Below, one piece after another: positions 35,401 to 46,652 of a DNA stretch of 64,000 nucleotides (position 1 is its first letter; every line of letters begins with the position of its first letter). This DNA is from Ampelocalamus luodianensis (lineage: Eukaryota; Streptophyta; Magnoliopsida; Poales; Poaceae): contig CM070618.1 of the NCBI GenBank assembly GCA_036346255.1, forward strand, positions 77,510,428 to 77,574,427, given 5' to 3'. The translations under genes and the position numbers were made by a program. The notes beneath the pieces are model-generated. The model made no database searches, was not told where the DNA came from, and worked only from the letters and a program-made list of their open reading frames with translations.

Positions 35401-35640
35401 AGAAATTATTGTGATCTTCTTGTTTATTTACTGTGGCTATCATGTTTAATATTATTGTGCTTGTCTTTAGTGCATGTTCATCGGGGATTTACTGCTAAGC
35501 TAGGCCGAGAGGGTAGGTGGAGAGAGAAATGTTAGTTAACAGAGGTGGTGGTTTTCTTTGACCAAGGTGGGGTATGGGTTTTGACCCACGAAAAGTGGTG
35601 GAGTGTAGAATAACTTATTCTAAGCTCAGGTGCGGAATAG

Positions 35641-35994
35641 TGCCCCTAGGAGTACGTACTCACACTTCTCATATACCACTTAAACCGTATGATGATACAT
35701 TTTTATCTATTTGAGCTTACTCCAATAATAATTATAAGATACCTCAAAGTGAGTTCTATGAATTTTTTTAATTAAAATCCACTTTTTATAGAAAAATTTG
35801 TGTACATACATTTTTTATATATGAAAAAGGTTATATAACAAAAAGAAATGGCTCTAATAGAAATTTTTAAGCAAGTCACATTGGAGTATCTTATTATTGA
35901 TATTTAAATATACTGAAACTGATAAAGAAGTATAATATACTCGTTTAAATGGTATATTAGAAGTGGAAGTACATACATCTAGGAGTACAAAACA
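35641..35994. mobile_element. MITE with inverted ends (Micron-like)
   Basis: The ends CCCTAGGAGTACGTACTCAC and, on the other strand, CTCCTAGATGTATGTACTTC are inverted copies. The similarity continues inward for about 45 bp (ATATACCACTTAAAC). It shares its right half with the neighbours at 35288 and 36480. Coordinates are accurate to a few bases. Confidence 0.65.
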
Positions 35995-36155
35995 GGCATC
36001 TTTTATGCTAGTGAACTCTAGTGCTATCTATCTACACTATAAATTTTGCCTGTGGATGTGTGTAATGAAGAAAGAGAAAAAGTGATGGGAGTTAAAAGAT
36101 GCTAGATGAACGATGATGATAGATGAGACCAGAGTTCATTATCATACCAAAAACT

Positions 36156-36160
<5 letters not shown>

Positions 36161-36224
<64 letters not shown>
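36161..36224. repeat. (TA)n microsatellite, left flank of Micron-like element
   Basis: 32 uninterrupted TA units. Confidence 0.97.
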
Positions 36225-36226
<2 letters not shown>

Positions 36227-36589
36227 AAGCCTTTTCTACTCCAGGAGTAGTTACTCAGTATTATGTATCTCACATATCTCATAATGTAGGGGTATCTTGC
36301 ATGAGAGTATGTATGTGTAGTATCACAGTATATAAGATCATATAGGTGGTATTTACACACTTTGGATGTGGTATGTACAATTTTTAGACATACTTCTTTT
36401 TATGTGCGAATATGAAGGTATTTACAAAATATGCTAAAAACTTAGACTCTCTTGCAAATTTTTCGCGTTGTTCATATTGGAGTATCTTATAATTAGTATA
36501 TGAGTATACCCAAAGTGATAATGGAGTATGTCAAGTTCTTTTAGGTGGTACATCAAATGTGGGAGTAACTACTCGGAGTAGAAAGTATT

Positions 36590-36593
<4 letters not shown>
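36225..36593. mobile_element. Micron-like MITE inside a (TA)n microsatellite
   Basis: The 369-bp element begins GGAAGCCTTTTCTACTCCAG and ends in the inverted equivalent (...CTCGGAGTAGAAAGTATTTTTC). Both flanks are long TA runs. This is the arrangement described for the rice Micron family, which targets (TA)n. No coding capacity. Confidence 0.8.

Positions 36594-36676
<83 letters not shown>
36594..36676. repeat. (TA)n microsatellite, right flank of Micron-like element
   Basis: About 41 TA units. Together with 36161-36224 it was probably one tract before the insertion. Confidence 0.97.
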
Positions 36677-36680
<4 letters not shown>

Positions 36681-39657
36681 AACAAAATACTATTAGTACT
36701 AGTGCTAGATTATGTGGGAATCGACGTGTTCTCAACAGAAACGTTTGACCTTTTTATTTTCCAAGTGCTTCATGCGGCTACAGCTACCTGCAGCCGCCGA
36801 TTCTCCGAGAGCAAAAGAATGGTCGGCCACTCGTGCGCCAATATGGCTAGCTGGATGCGACGCGTCTAGTTCGCTTGCCGTCGGAACCAGCCACCGGGCG
36901 GCGGGCGCTGAGAAATCACCTCGGTCGTGTAGCTTTTTCACTGCCTGCCACTTAAATTTGAAGCTAGCTAGCCCACTTTGAGAGGACCAAATAGCAGTGA
37001 CTGAATGAGGGTCGCAATTAAAAAATGAGATCACCCAGTTCACACCGGGGTTCTTTATTTTTCCCGACTTCATTTTTGGAGGACATAATTTGGTCCCAAA
37101 CAGCATGAGATAGGACGGCTTCCGGTTGGTTGGTTGTTCGATATTTCCTGCCAGCCATGTTGAATTAAACGTGTGCCCGTACCTCTGACCTGGTACAGTG
37201 TGCAGTACGCAGGCTTGTAGCTAGTTTTTCTTTATGTAAAATGTGCAGTGTATTCATCCTGCTTTTGGCCAGAAATATCTCCATAACACTAGACTAAATA
37301 TCACATCACATATGTTTATATTTGAAAATACGGTTTCATTTCTATAAAACTCTAAATTTTTTTTGCGAGGTTATGCTAATCCAAACGATTGAAATATAGT
37401 TGTATTTGTTAGAATTTTTTATTATTTGATACCTTTTTAAACAATATTTTAAAAACAAACATATCTCTATCGTATTTCCAATAATTAACCTTTTTTGGAT
37501 TAAGTAGGCAATGTTTATTTACCACCCCATCTAGGATGGCATAACAAGCAGGGTTCATTTTTGGAATAAGGGTGGGGCTTATTTTAAAACATATTGTTGA
37601 GAAAAGTATTATTTAATAAAAAAATATTCTGTTTGTTATGCAACCATAGCAGCTGTAATATCTATGTCTAATTAATATATTTTATTTTTTTAATCTCATG
37701 TGTTGTTTTATATAGATTTTTACTTTGAACTAAAGAAAGAGGGGGGGGGAATTGACCGGCTTAGCGCATCCATCTTCTTTGTAGATCCGAAGGTTGGCAG
37801 TGCGCGGGTACATTGCCGCATGCGGGGCTGGAAAGGGATCGATCAAAACTTCAATAGCCGCGTCGTATCCTGATGTGCAGGACAAATGGGCCGAACATCG
37901 AATCGAGCCCACCGAGGTTTTGCTAGCGGGCCAAGTCCAATGCAAACCATTCCTGCAACCTCCAGTTCTTGCGCCTCCACTACAAAGTTTCTTCTCCGGT
38001 CGGTCAAGCACTATAGTGTTTATGGGCCTTGGAGTCTCCAAAAGTTGCCCTGGAAGTCAGAATGGGCTTGAACTTCTAGTAAACTCGCTGCTTACCGCAG
38101 GTTGGAATTTCTTCCATCCCAATTCAGCCATTCGCATGGTGGCGACGATTTTCCCCTGTACCATCACAGCCATCCCTACGAAATTGATCCTCCTACTGTG
38201 CATGTGTATGGCGTTAGAAAGCGATTTTCACTCGTTCGATCAAAAATTAAAAGTATAGATTATTAATAGTTACAGTATAGCAAATTTTGCTATAGTATCA
38301 CGCTCACACAAAATACTGTTCATGTTCATGTAGTGTTCCCACACAAAGGCATTGAAGCCTCCCGTCATGGCCTAACCACCGCTCCTCTTAATACGCCGCA
38401 CAGTACCGCTTACTTGCGCGGAGAAGTCCATGAAAGTAGCACGGGCGTTCGATTATTGCCGCCGAACCGAACGTGAAATACCGGCGTACAACACATATCA
38501 TGTGAGCCGCGAATTCGTGGAAACGACTCCCATGCCATTCTCAGTACCTGTGTGGTTTTCTTCACACCGCACGTACAGAACGGAAGGAGCACCAGTGCTG
38601 AAGGACAGAGCGACGAAGTGAGAATTCACTAGCGATTCGGGGTTACTGACTGGAGTATTTGTGAAGACAGAAGAGTACTCACTCATCCACTGTCAGAGAG
38701 GTTCAGGTACAGTCAAAAACCGAAGTTATTGAGACAGTAATAAATAACTGTAGTTGTTAAAAGCACAGCAATAGGCGTACGTTTACACTGTCGATGGAAA
38801 CCTTCAAAAACACACGGCTACGATCCGATGAACAGGGAAATAAATCAGTCTCCCTCAGGTTATGATTCTGTAGGGCAACATAATGCCGTAGTAAGTGATG
38901 CTACCAACCAACCAGTGCAACTGTCTGCAAGTAGAAGGCAAAGCAACGGAAACTGGGACAACCGAACAATGTACCATGTAGCAGTCGTAATTTGAGTGCA
39001 CAGGCCTCTCATCCAACATAATTTTGTGTGGTCACCCAGAGCAAGTCACTGGGCTTAATTCACAGCACATGAACAACAACAAAAGAAACAGACTCACTCA
39101 GCTGCAAGTTTCAGACTCACTCAGCGGCAAGTTTCATTAAGATCATTATGTATATATAGAAGATACTGATAGGCTGCTATATATATAGTAACAGTAGCAA
39201 ATACTGTAGTGAAACACTGTAGCAATTACTGTACCAGTCTTAGACTTTTGATCGGAGGGTAGAGAACACTTCTCATGCCAATGCACTGTAGCATATTACT
39301 GCAGCAATGCAGAGCATCCAATTCCCTTCCCTACACTGAAAAAATAAATTTCCGGCAGAATAGAAAAACTAGTACTAGTAGCAGATAAATGTTTCTTCTA
39401 ATCCTGCAGGTAGATTGTGCAAATGCTCCCTAAAACAACCGATTCTTCTGACTGACTCCTCTCTGATCAAACCAATGGGAACAACCGAACAAGGCGCGAA
39501 AGCACCAAACCGGCGTCCAGCTCCATGGAAAGCAACCATATAACAACTTAAATGTACTCAAGTAGTGTTTGCACCAGACCTCCTGTCCAATATCCCAACA
39601 TAATTAGAGCCATAGAGGTTAAGATCAGCGCTGAAAACAATTCTAAAAATTGAATAT
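36677..39657. other. Intergenic; no gene recognised
   Basis: Open frames at 36732-37106 (-) and 37794-38258 (+) have no motifs I know and no neighbouring exon signals, so I do not call them. Around 39185-39300 the words CTGTAGCA and ACTGTAG recur six or so times in both orientations, suggesting a small decayed MITE. 37240-37720 is AT-rich and featureless. Confidence 0.4.
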
Positions 39658-39663
39658 TTTATT
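39658..39663 (-). terminator. Candidate poly(A) signal of the sugar-phosphate transporter gene
   Basis: AATAAA on the minus strand, about 333 nt beyond the stop codon. Confidence 0.45.
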
Positions 39664-39995
39664 CGTTGCTCCATTGCTCAATCTCTTCTGCGCCAATTTA
39701 CTCAATGTTTCTTACAAGATGTAAGAGAGCATTTGATCATCCGTGGCTAAATACAACAGACAATGCAGGCACTTTCAGATACTGTCAATGCCCAGACTAC
39801 AGGGGGCCAAAAAAAAAATCACTCGTATTTTCACACGTCCGACACAAAGATCGCATATTTCCTGTATTTATTTGCCTCCATACCACAGATTGAGACAAGA
39901 AATGAACAGATTTTGCATCAAACTTGTAAGGATCATACATTGGGGAATTCACTAGGCTGGATTTAGAACCGACCAAATTGATCAGATCCGCCAAT

Positions 39996-41066
39996 CTAGG
40001 CCTGGTTATCATTCTTGCGGTCGCCGTGCAAGTCGCGCTCCTGCAGCAGCGAGCCGGCCTCCTCGTCGGCCTGCGCCGCCTTCTTCTCCGCTTCCTTGGC
40101 CTTGAGCGCCTGCAGCTTGACGTGGTTGTAGTAGCCCACGCCCAGGAAGGCGATCCCGTAGCCAAAGAGGTTGATCGGCGTGACCGTGTCCCGGATCACG
40201 GACCAGGAGAAGGCGATGAGCAGCCAGTCCTTGACGACTCCGGCGACGTTCATGGTCAGCGCGGACGTCTTGCCAACGAGCAAGAAGACGGCGAGGTTGA
40301 GCGCGAAGGCACAGAGCGAGTTGGTCCCAAAGACGAAGAAGTCCGGCTGGAACGTGCCGATGGCGCGCAGCTTAGGCAGCTCGACGAAGACCCAGGGTAC
40401 GAAGAGGAACGCGAGGCAGCAGGGCGCGACGTAGTAGAGCGAGGTGATGGGGTTGAGCGAGATGCCCTTGGAGGTGAGGAGGATCTGGATGAGGACGAGG
40501 CGCGTGGCCTCGAATGCGACGGCGGCGAGCTGGAGCGCGACGCCGCGGACGTCGAAGCGGGCCTCGCCGTAGGCGGCGATGGCGACGCCGAAGGAGATGG
40601 AGAGCATGTTGAGCATGGAGGAAGACCTGAAGGTCTCCTTCTTGAAGAGCACCCCGATGGAGTAGACGGCGACGGGCATGAGCGCCTTCAGCATCTGGAT
40701 GAAGGAGACGGAGAGGTAGATGTAGGCGGAGTTGGAGAACCAGAGGGAGAGGGAGTAGAGCGCGCCGATGGGGAGGACGGAGGCGGTGTAGAGCTGCGGC
40801 GTCATGGCGGGGGATGACGGGAGCTCGACGACGCGGAGGACGCGGACGAGCGCGACGGCAAGGGAGGAGCAGAAGGCCATGTGGACCATGGTGAGGGAGA
40901 TGGGGAAGGGCCAGTTGTACATCTTGGGGTCGAGGATGTACTTGTTGTAGACGATCACCGTGAAGGAGAGGAAGATCCACACCGCCACGTAGCAGTAGGA
41001 GAGCAGCACCTTGCGGAGCACCGACTCCGACATGGCCCCCTCGCCGCCGCCGTCCTCCTTCCCCAT
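39996..41066 (-). CDS. Probable sugar phosphate/phosphate translocator (TPT/NST family)
   Basis: An intronless frame of 356 residues encoding a membrane transporter of the plant triose-phosphate-translocator/nucleotide-sugar transporter superfamily. It is very close to the Arabidopsis At4g32390/At5g25400 type. It starts MGKEDGGGEGAMSESVLRKV and has about ten membrane helices. Shared blocks are IVYNKYILDPKMYNWPFPIS, FIQMLKALMPVAVYSIGVLF, GEARFDVRGV, FEATRLVLIQILL, LNPITSLYYVAPCCLAFLF, and VAGVVKDWLLIAFSWSVIRD. A charged cytosolic tail (ALKAKEAEKKAAQADEEAGS) follows. Lacking a plastid transit peptide, it is expected in endomembranes. The transported solute is not known for this subgroup. The frame is complete with no defects. 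GC-rich codon use is typical of grass single-exon genes. Confidence 0.95.
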   Translation of the reverse strand: MGKEDGGGEGAMSESVLRKVLLSYCYVAVWIFLSFTVIVYNKYILDPKMYNWPFPISLTMVHMAFCSSLAVALVRVLRVVELPSSPAMTPQLYTASVLPIGALYSLSLWFSNSAYIYLSVSFIQMLKALMPVAVYSIGVLFKKETFRSSSMLNMLSISFGVAIAAYGEARFDVRGVALQLAAVAFEATRLVLIQILLTSKGISLNPITSLYYVAPCCLAFLFVPWVFVELPKLRAIGTFQPDFFVFGTNSLCAFALNLAVFLLVGKTSALTMNVAGVVKDWLLIAFSWSVIRDTVTPINLFGYGIAFLGVGYYNHVKLQALKAKEAEKKAAQADEEAGSLLQERDLHGDRKNDNQA

Positions 41067-41247
41067 GGCTGGTGCTGCTGCTGCTCCGGCGAGGAGGTGG
41101 ATCTGGGTGGGCGTGCGCGTTTGTGTGTGTGGGAGATCTGGCAGGAGGAGGCAGATCTGGCAGGAGGCTGGTAGGTGGTGGTGGGATTTGGAGCGGGTGG
41201 GTGGGGGTTCTTGACTTCTTAGCGGTGTGATGTGAATGTGAGTGGCC

Positions 41248-41270
41248 TCCTCTCCTCTCCTCTCCTCTCC
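41248..41270. repeat. (TCTCC)n microsatellite in the transporter 5' region
   Basis: A run of TCTCC units between the transporter ATG and its TATA candidate; on the coding strand it is a GGAGA purine run. Confidence 0.9.
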
Positions 41271-41348
41271 TGTAGCCTGTAGGGGGTGGCTTGCTGGGGA
41301 TGGGGGGAGATGGCCACGTGGAGAATGGCTGCCTCGGAGGATGCCGTG

Positions 41349-41355
41349 TTTTATA
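41349..41355 (-). promoter_or_regulatory. Candidate TATA box of the transporter gene
   Basis: TATAAAA on the minus strand, 283 nt upstream of the ATG at 41066. This implies a leader of about 250 nt with the TCTCC repeat inside it. Confidence 0.5.
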
Positions 41356-41708
41356 GGAGTTTGGAATGTTATGTGGCTTAGCCTTAACCGAGGGCGCTTT
41401 GACTTGCTTTATCCATCTCTCCCTCGCGTCTCGGGCTCGGAGCCTTTTCGTTTTGTTTTGGGCCGTTACGGAGTTCGAGCGGGCTGCTAGGTCCCATCTC
41501 GCATGTCACTTGGTGTGAGAGCGGAACGGATTTTCTTTTCTTGTGTAACGTGTTGCACCTGGCCGTCTCGTGTTTCCGTCTTTCCTTATTCTGCGACCAC
41601 AGTGCAGGTTAACGGGATGTTTTTTTTTTTAACTAGAGTATCTGCGTGCCTGATGTGGTTGTGTTTGGGCCTTTTATTTGTGTTATCATGATTGGTAAAT
41701 AAGTAATA

Positions 41709-41970
41709 CTCCCTTCGGTCACAATAGTCACAACAAAATATCGTTTTGGACATTGTTACAGTCTTTAAAATGTATCTTTACGACTAATTTATATTGTAAT
41801 AGATTTATAAAACCTAATAACATTATACATTATGAAATTACTTTTCGAGACAATGTATACATATTAAGTATATTTATTCAATATAAATATTAAAAAAGAT
41901 ATCAATAGTCAAAGTTTACAAAGTTTAACTATACATATCTTAAAACAACATTTTTTGTGATCGAAGGGAG
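41709..41970. mobile_element. Stowaway MITE
   Basis: A 262-bp element with ends CTCCCTTCGGTCACAA and TTGTGATCGAAGGGAG, flanked by TA on both sides (41707-41708 and 41971-41972). Stowaways are mobilised by Tc1/mariner-like transposases and target TA. AT-rich and non-coding. Confidence 0.93.
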
Positions 41971-41972
41971 TA

Positions 41973-43014
41973 AAATAGTATATACGGATGGCAATGCATT
42001 GATGAAAGAAAAAACGGTGAGTACTTGTGCCCTACATTATGCATGCATATTGCCCCTGGGTAGGGCCACCTAGGCGTTTGCTAGACTCCACCAGTGCAAA
42101 AGATGGTGATCTTCTTTGTCAACAGAGTTAGAGGAGGAGGCAGAGGTCCGACATACCTCATGGGATCTAGAAATAAGGGAACCAAACCTGAAGAGTATAT
42201 CGTTGGCTGGAGTTGTAGCGTTGCTGAGCACCACGCCATCTCATGACCAGCGACGGTCACCAACAAGTTGAGTGGTGTGTTGGGGATTGGACTAGGATCT
42301 GCTCCAAATCCAAATCGACCAAGATAGAGAACGAGATGAGTGAGGTCGGCGAAGTAGAGGTCCTTGGGGTCTCCATGGTGAGGCCACCAGCAGCGGTGCC
42401 ATGGTGGCTGCGGCCTCAACAGCGGCGGAGGCGGAACTTGGAGCTAGGGCAAGGAGGTCGGGGAAGCAGTGGCGGCGTTATGGTCGACGACGTCTCGAAG
42501 AAACGAGTTAGAGAAAGAGAGGTGCATTCGTGCGTGCGGGTGCTGGGCCGATTGGGCCAGCCCAACAAGGTGAGTGAGTTTTCTTCTTTCCTTTCCAAAA
42601 ATAGTTAAAATAAACCAAAAACATATTTTATAAGTAAATAAATTTGTTAATAAATCTACTTAAATTAATTATTCAATTTAAAATATAAACTATTTAATAA
42701 TTAATTAGTTATTTTTTTTCAAATAAAATAAATATTTATATATATAAATCAAACAAACCAATCAAAATTAGTTAATTAGGCTTTTATAATAAAGTAAAAC
42801 TCATTTCTAATTAAATAAAGTAAATAAGAACTTTTAAAATCCTATTAATTAGATTTCTTAATAAAAGGGAAAACATTTTCTTTCTTCAAATAAATCTTTC
42901 CTTATTTTCTCTTTTCTTTTCTCCTTCAAAACCTTAGTATTTGGAGAGGAGGAAGTGTTGTTCGATCAAACGATAGCCTAAGACGTGTAGACTTAGTACC
43001 AACATCTGCATTGT
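41973..43014. other. Intergenic; no gene recognised; probable left part of an old LTR
   Basis: 42080-42600 has open frames on both strands without known motifs. 42600-42960 is very AT-rich. The DNA just left of 43015 rejoins that after 46652 when the solo LTR is removed, so it probably belongs to the older LTR-like sequence continuing at 46653-48010. Confidence 0.4.
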
Positions 43015-46000
43015 TGTAACATCCCAAAGTGTTGTTACCAAAATAAAAATAAAATAAAGTTATTATCTTATTGGATTTTCTGAAATTGGAATTAAGTCCT
43101 GCTGCTTGACTTGAGTTTCTGAAGTTCTAAAAGTCAAAATTTAAAAATTATTTGAAGTTCTTGAAGTTTCAGTTGATTGGATCTTAAAAATAAAAATTTA
43201 ATTAATTTCTGGAATTTTCTGAGTTTTTAAAAAGCTTTTTCTTAATTTTGCAAAGCCAAAATAATTTATTTGCAAAAATTATAGCCAACTTTAAGTTGGA
43301 AATACTTTAATTAAGTCCAAATTGCCTAAGGGAATTTCTGTGAATTTTTCCATAATCTTTGGATTTATTTTGCTATATTTTAAAGCCTAAACTAATTCCT
43401 GGAATTAAAACAATTCAAAAACCAATTTAAAATCCTAAAACCCTTTTGGGCCGAATCTTCCAGTCCGGCCCACTCTTCCCCACCTTGGCCCATCTTCACC
43501 CCAGCCCAACCCCGGCCACACTCCCTCCCCCTCCCACCGTCCGATTTAAATTGGACGGCACCTAAACACCCACACCACGCGCGCCTCCCACCGCGTCGGA
43601 TGAGAATCTGGCGAGCGCGCTGTCTTCCTCCTCCGCGTTCTTCTCCGCTCGACCACGCCCGCCTCGACATTACGCTCGCGGAGCCCGTCAACCTCGCGAT
43701 CTCGCCTCTCTTCACGCGACGAACGCGCGGTCAAACCGCCTTCACCGCCCCAAATCCCGCGTTACCCGCCGTTCGCGCGCATTGCGGATCTCGCAACTGC
43801 CGCCGCCATTGCCGCGCGCGATCTCCTCCCCTCCGGCCACCCCCAGCCCCTATAAAAGGAGCCTCGGGATCGCCTCTCCTTCCGCATCTCGCCGCCACCG
43901 CCCACACCGCCCCTATCCCCTCCGGCTCGTCGAAATTCGGGTTTCTCCACCGCCGGCCGCCACCTACCTCGCCGCCTCTAGCGCGCCGCCACCGCCTCCA
44001 CGTCCTCGCCGCAGCCACCATCGGCATCGCCGTCTTCGCACGCACCCGGTGCTCGCCTCCGCTTCACCAGATACCCACCGGAGCCCGTCGCCGCCGTCGA
44101 CCCGAGCTTCGCCGTCGACATTTTGCTCGCCGCCGCCGTTTTCGCCGCGCCCGGTCGCATCCGCGGTAAGCACCAGATTCAGTGAAGCACGCTCGTCACG
44201 AAGGTACCACCCACGCTCCTCGCCTCGGCGTAAATCGCCGGCGAGCTCGTCACCGGCCTTGAGCCGACGTGGCATGGCCACATGTGTGCCACGGTGGCGC
44301 CACCTCAGCACCTCGCGCCCGCGTCAGCGCCACGTGGAGCCACGTGTGCCACATCAGCCCAGCGCACCCCCGCGCATACCGTGCCATGGACCACGTCCAC
44401 CATGGTCCGTTGACCAACCGTGGGCCTAGTCCATTGACTTGGGCCCACATGTCAGTGAGTCAAAGCCCTTTTCTTTGCAAAAATAATTTGGTCGGGAAAA
44501 AGAAATTCCCTCGCTGACGTCATCTTACGCAATAAACCGAATTTCCTTTAGAAAAATAATTCAAGAAAATCAATAAAATCTGATTTTAGGGTTTTATTGA
44601 GATTTAGAACTTCCCGGGGTTCGTTCTCTCTCATACGAACTCCGATTTCGTCGATTCAAATTCCTAAATTCATATAAAATCAAGATCTAGCCAACTAAAC
44701 CAAAATTATTTAATTTTGAGTTCATTTGATCAATAATTCCTTTAAACCCTAACTTATCATTTCATGTAATTCCAAACTTCTAAAATTCATATCTTTTGCA
44801 TCCAAACTCCGATTTGGGTGATTCAAGTTGCAAAATTTGTATAAAATTTATAATCTAGCTAACTAAATCAAATTATTTTAATTTGGAGTTCTTTTGAATT
44901 GTTATTTGAATTTGGCGTATTTTGCGATTAGATTTCGACGACTTCGGAGAATTAGATTTCGACGCCGATTGAAGATCAACATAAGAGGATTGATTTTGAC
45001 TGTATGATCATCGTGATCGTACACTTGGACTACCTGAAGATAGTACTTGTGAGTACTAGGTGACCTGTTAAGAAAAACAACGTCACCTCAACACCAGACG
45101 TTCTGTTAGGGTGATCTGTTAAGAAAAACAACGTCACCTCATCAAGCAAGGCAAGTTATACCCTTGATCATATTGATCCCACTATTTCAAATTATTTATA
45201 TTATGTTTTAAATTATTACTGCATGCATATGTTAATACAATTATTTTAATTCCCTGTTTTAATTTCCTAGTTATTCCAATTTTCCTTGTATGGCCAATTT
45301 GAATATTGAACGTGAATACCTTGTTACCATTGGACAAAATAATACTAAAATAATCATATGCTTAGCCATGCTGATAGACCAAACCTGTTTATTTTGGGGA
45401 ATTTCAGCCAGAAATCAATTGTTGTTTAGATGGTATCCATGACATCGGTATGTTATGGAAGTTTATGACTTTGAAAAAGGAAATAAATGAAAATGGTTTG
45501 GACTTGGGCATAATGGATGTTTGGTGGGTGCAAGTTTATGCACGGGCTCAATCGGGTATGGTTGAGGCCCATGGGTTTTGATGAAAAGTTGCTCAGGTCA
45601 GTTAAGGACCGGTCTTCGGGTGTATGATGCTAAGCCATACCGTACCACCACATGTCCCTAGTATGGGTCGGGACCTGGCTGACTAATTTGCAAAATTCCA
45701 TTGCGGTTGATCCAACTGTTTCGGTGGGTTGTCATTCATGACTATACTCCCCCACCTGGCACAAGAGGGGGCTTCCGGATGGTTGTAGCCAATGGAAGCG
45801 AAACCTTAGTGAGGGTAGACTGCGGTGGAATGGCGCTTTGTAAAAGTCTTGTCACATGCTCTAGACTGCTCACCTAAGGTAGTGAGCGGTGGTATCGACG
45901 GATTAGAACAAACTAGAGAAGTCGTGTCTTGTGGGTAAAGTGCACAACCTCTGCAGAGTGTAAAACTATTCGAATAGCCGTGTCCACGGTCATGGACATG

Positions 46001-46647
46001 CTAGCGAGCTGCTCAAAGTTAGACTCTGATTTTGTTTTCAAAATACTTTATAAAACTGTTTATTACATGGATGAGTGTCCATGAGAAAAGTTATGGGTTG
46101 AAGCTCGGGTTGATGCCCGTATTTATGTTAGTGTTAGGTTGATGCCTACACTATCTTTATTACTTCAAAATCAATTTTAGCTATCAAAGAACTTGAGCGT
46201 TTGAACTTAGTACAAGTATTTAACGTAAATGCTGCTTTATGCAAATAAACCATTAAGCCTTGCTATTGTTACATCCATATATGCATGTCATTCTGTTACT
46301 TGACGGGTGTAACTTGCGAGCACGGAAGTTGTGCTCATTCTTGCTTATGCAAACAAATTTCAGAGGAGAAGAACTTTGCTACCGATGTGGATCTCGACGA
46401 CTAGGCCGCTTCCCCAGTCGATTGTCTGTGGCAGATTAACTGGACCCTACTACTTCTTCATCTTCCGCTGTGTTTATTTTATTGTGGACCTGTAAGCCTC
46501 CTTTGTAATTAACTCTGTCATTATTTATTAATAAAGTTGTGATATGAATTTGTTATCATTTTGTTTACTGTGTGGACTAGCTACTGATCATGGGACTAGT
46601 CCAGAAATGCACAGAGGATCTGGGTGTATTAATACCCGGGTCTGACA
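43015..46647 (+). mobile_element. Solo LTR, gypsy type, 3.6 kb
   Basis: A 3633-bp unit starting TGTAACATCCC and ending GGGTCTGACA, flanked by exact ATTGT copies (43010-43014 and 46648-46652). It has no gag or pol and no internal partner LTR, so it is best read as a solo LTR left by recombination. A GC-rich stretch (43550-44300) with a CCTATAAAAGG promoter (43850-43860) and a downstream AATAAA near 46531 match a long LTR. The open frames at 43600-44429 are by-products of GC richness. A related unit in reverse orientation begins at 60214. Confidence 0.85.
45060..45141. repeat. Duplicated small hairpin inside the solo LTR
   Basis: GTGACCTGTTAAGAAAAACA (45060 on) recurs 51 bases later with one change. 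Each copy carries GGTGAC...GTCACC as a short stem. Confidence 0.85.
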
Positions 46648-46652
46648 ATTGT

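Noticed and set aside
36142..36360. 72-residue frame containing a Tyr-Ile repeat
   Set aside because: It is simply the translated (TA)n microsatellite.
39978..40817. 279-residue plus-strand open frame opposite the transporter
   Set aside because: Low-complexity Glu/Gly/Asp/Arg composition mirroring the GC3-rich transporter codons; no known domain.
43600..44429. Overlapping 189- and 215-residue frames in the GC-rich part of the solo LTR
   Set aside because: Pro/Arg/Ser-rich in all frames with no motifs, and located in a unit with LTR termini and target copies.
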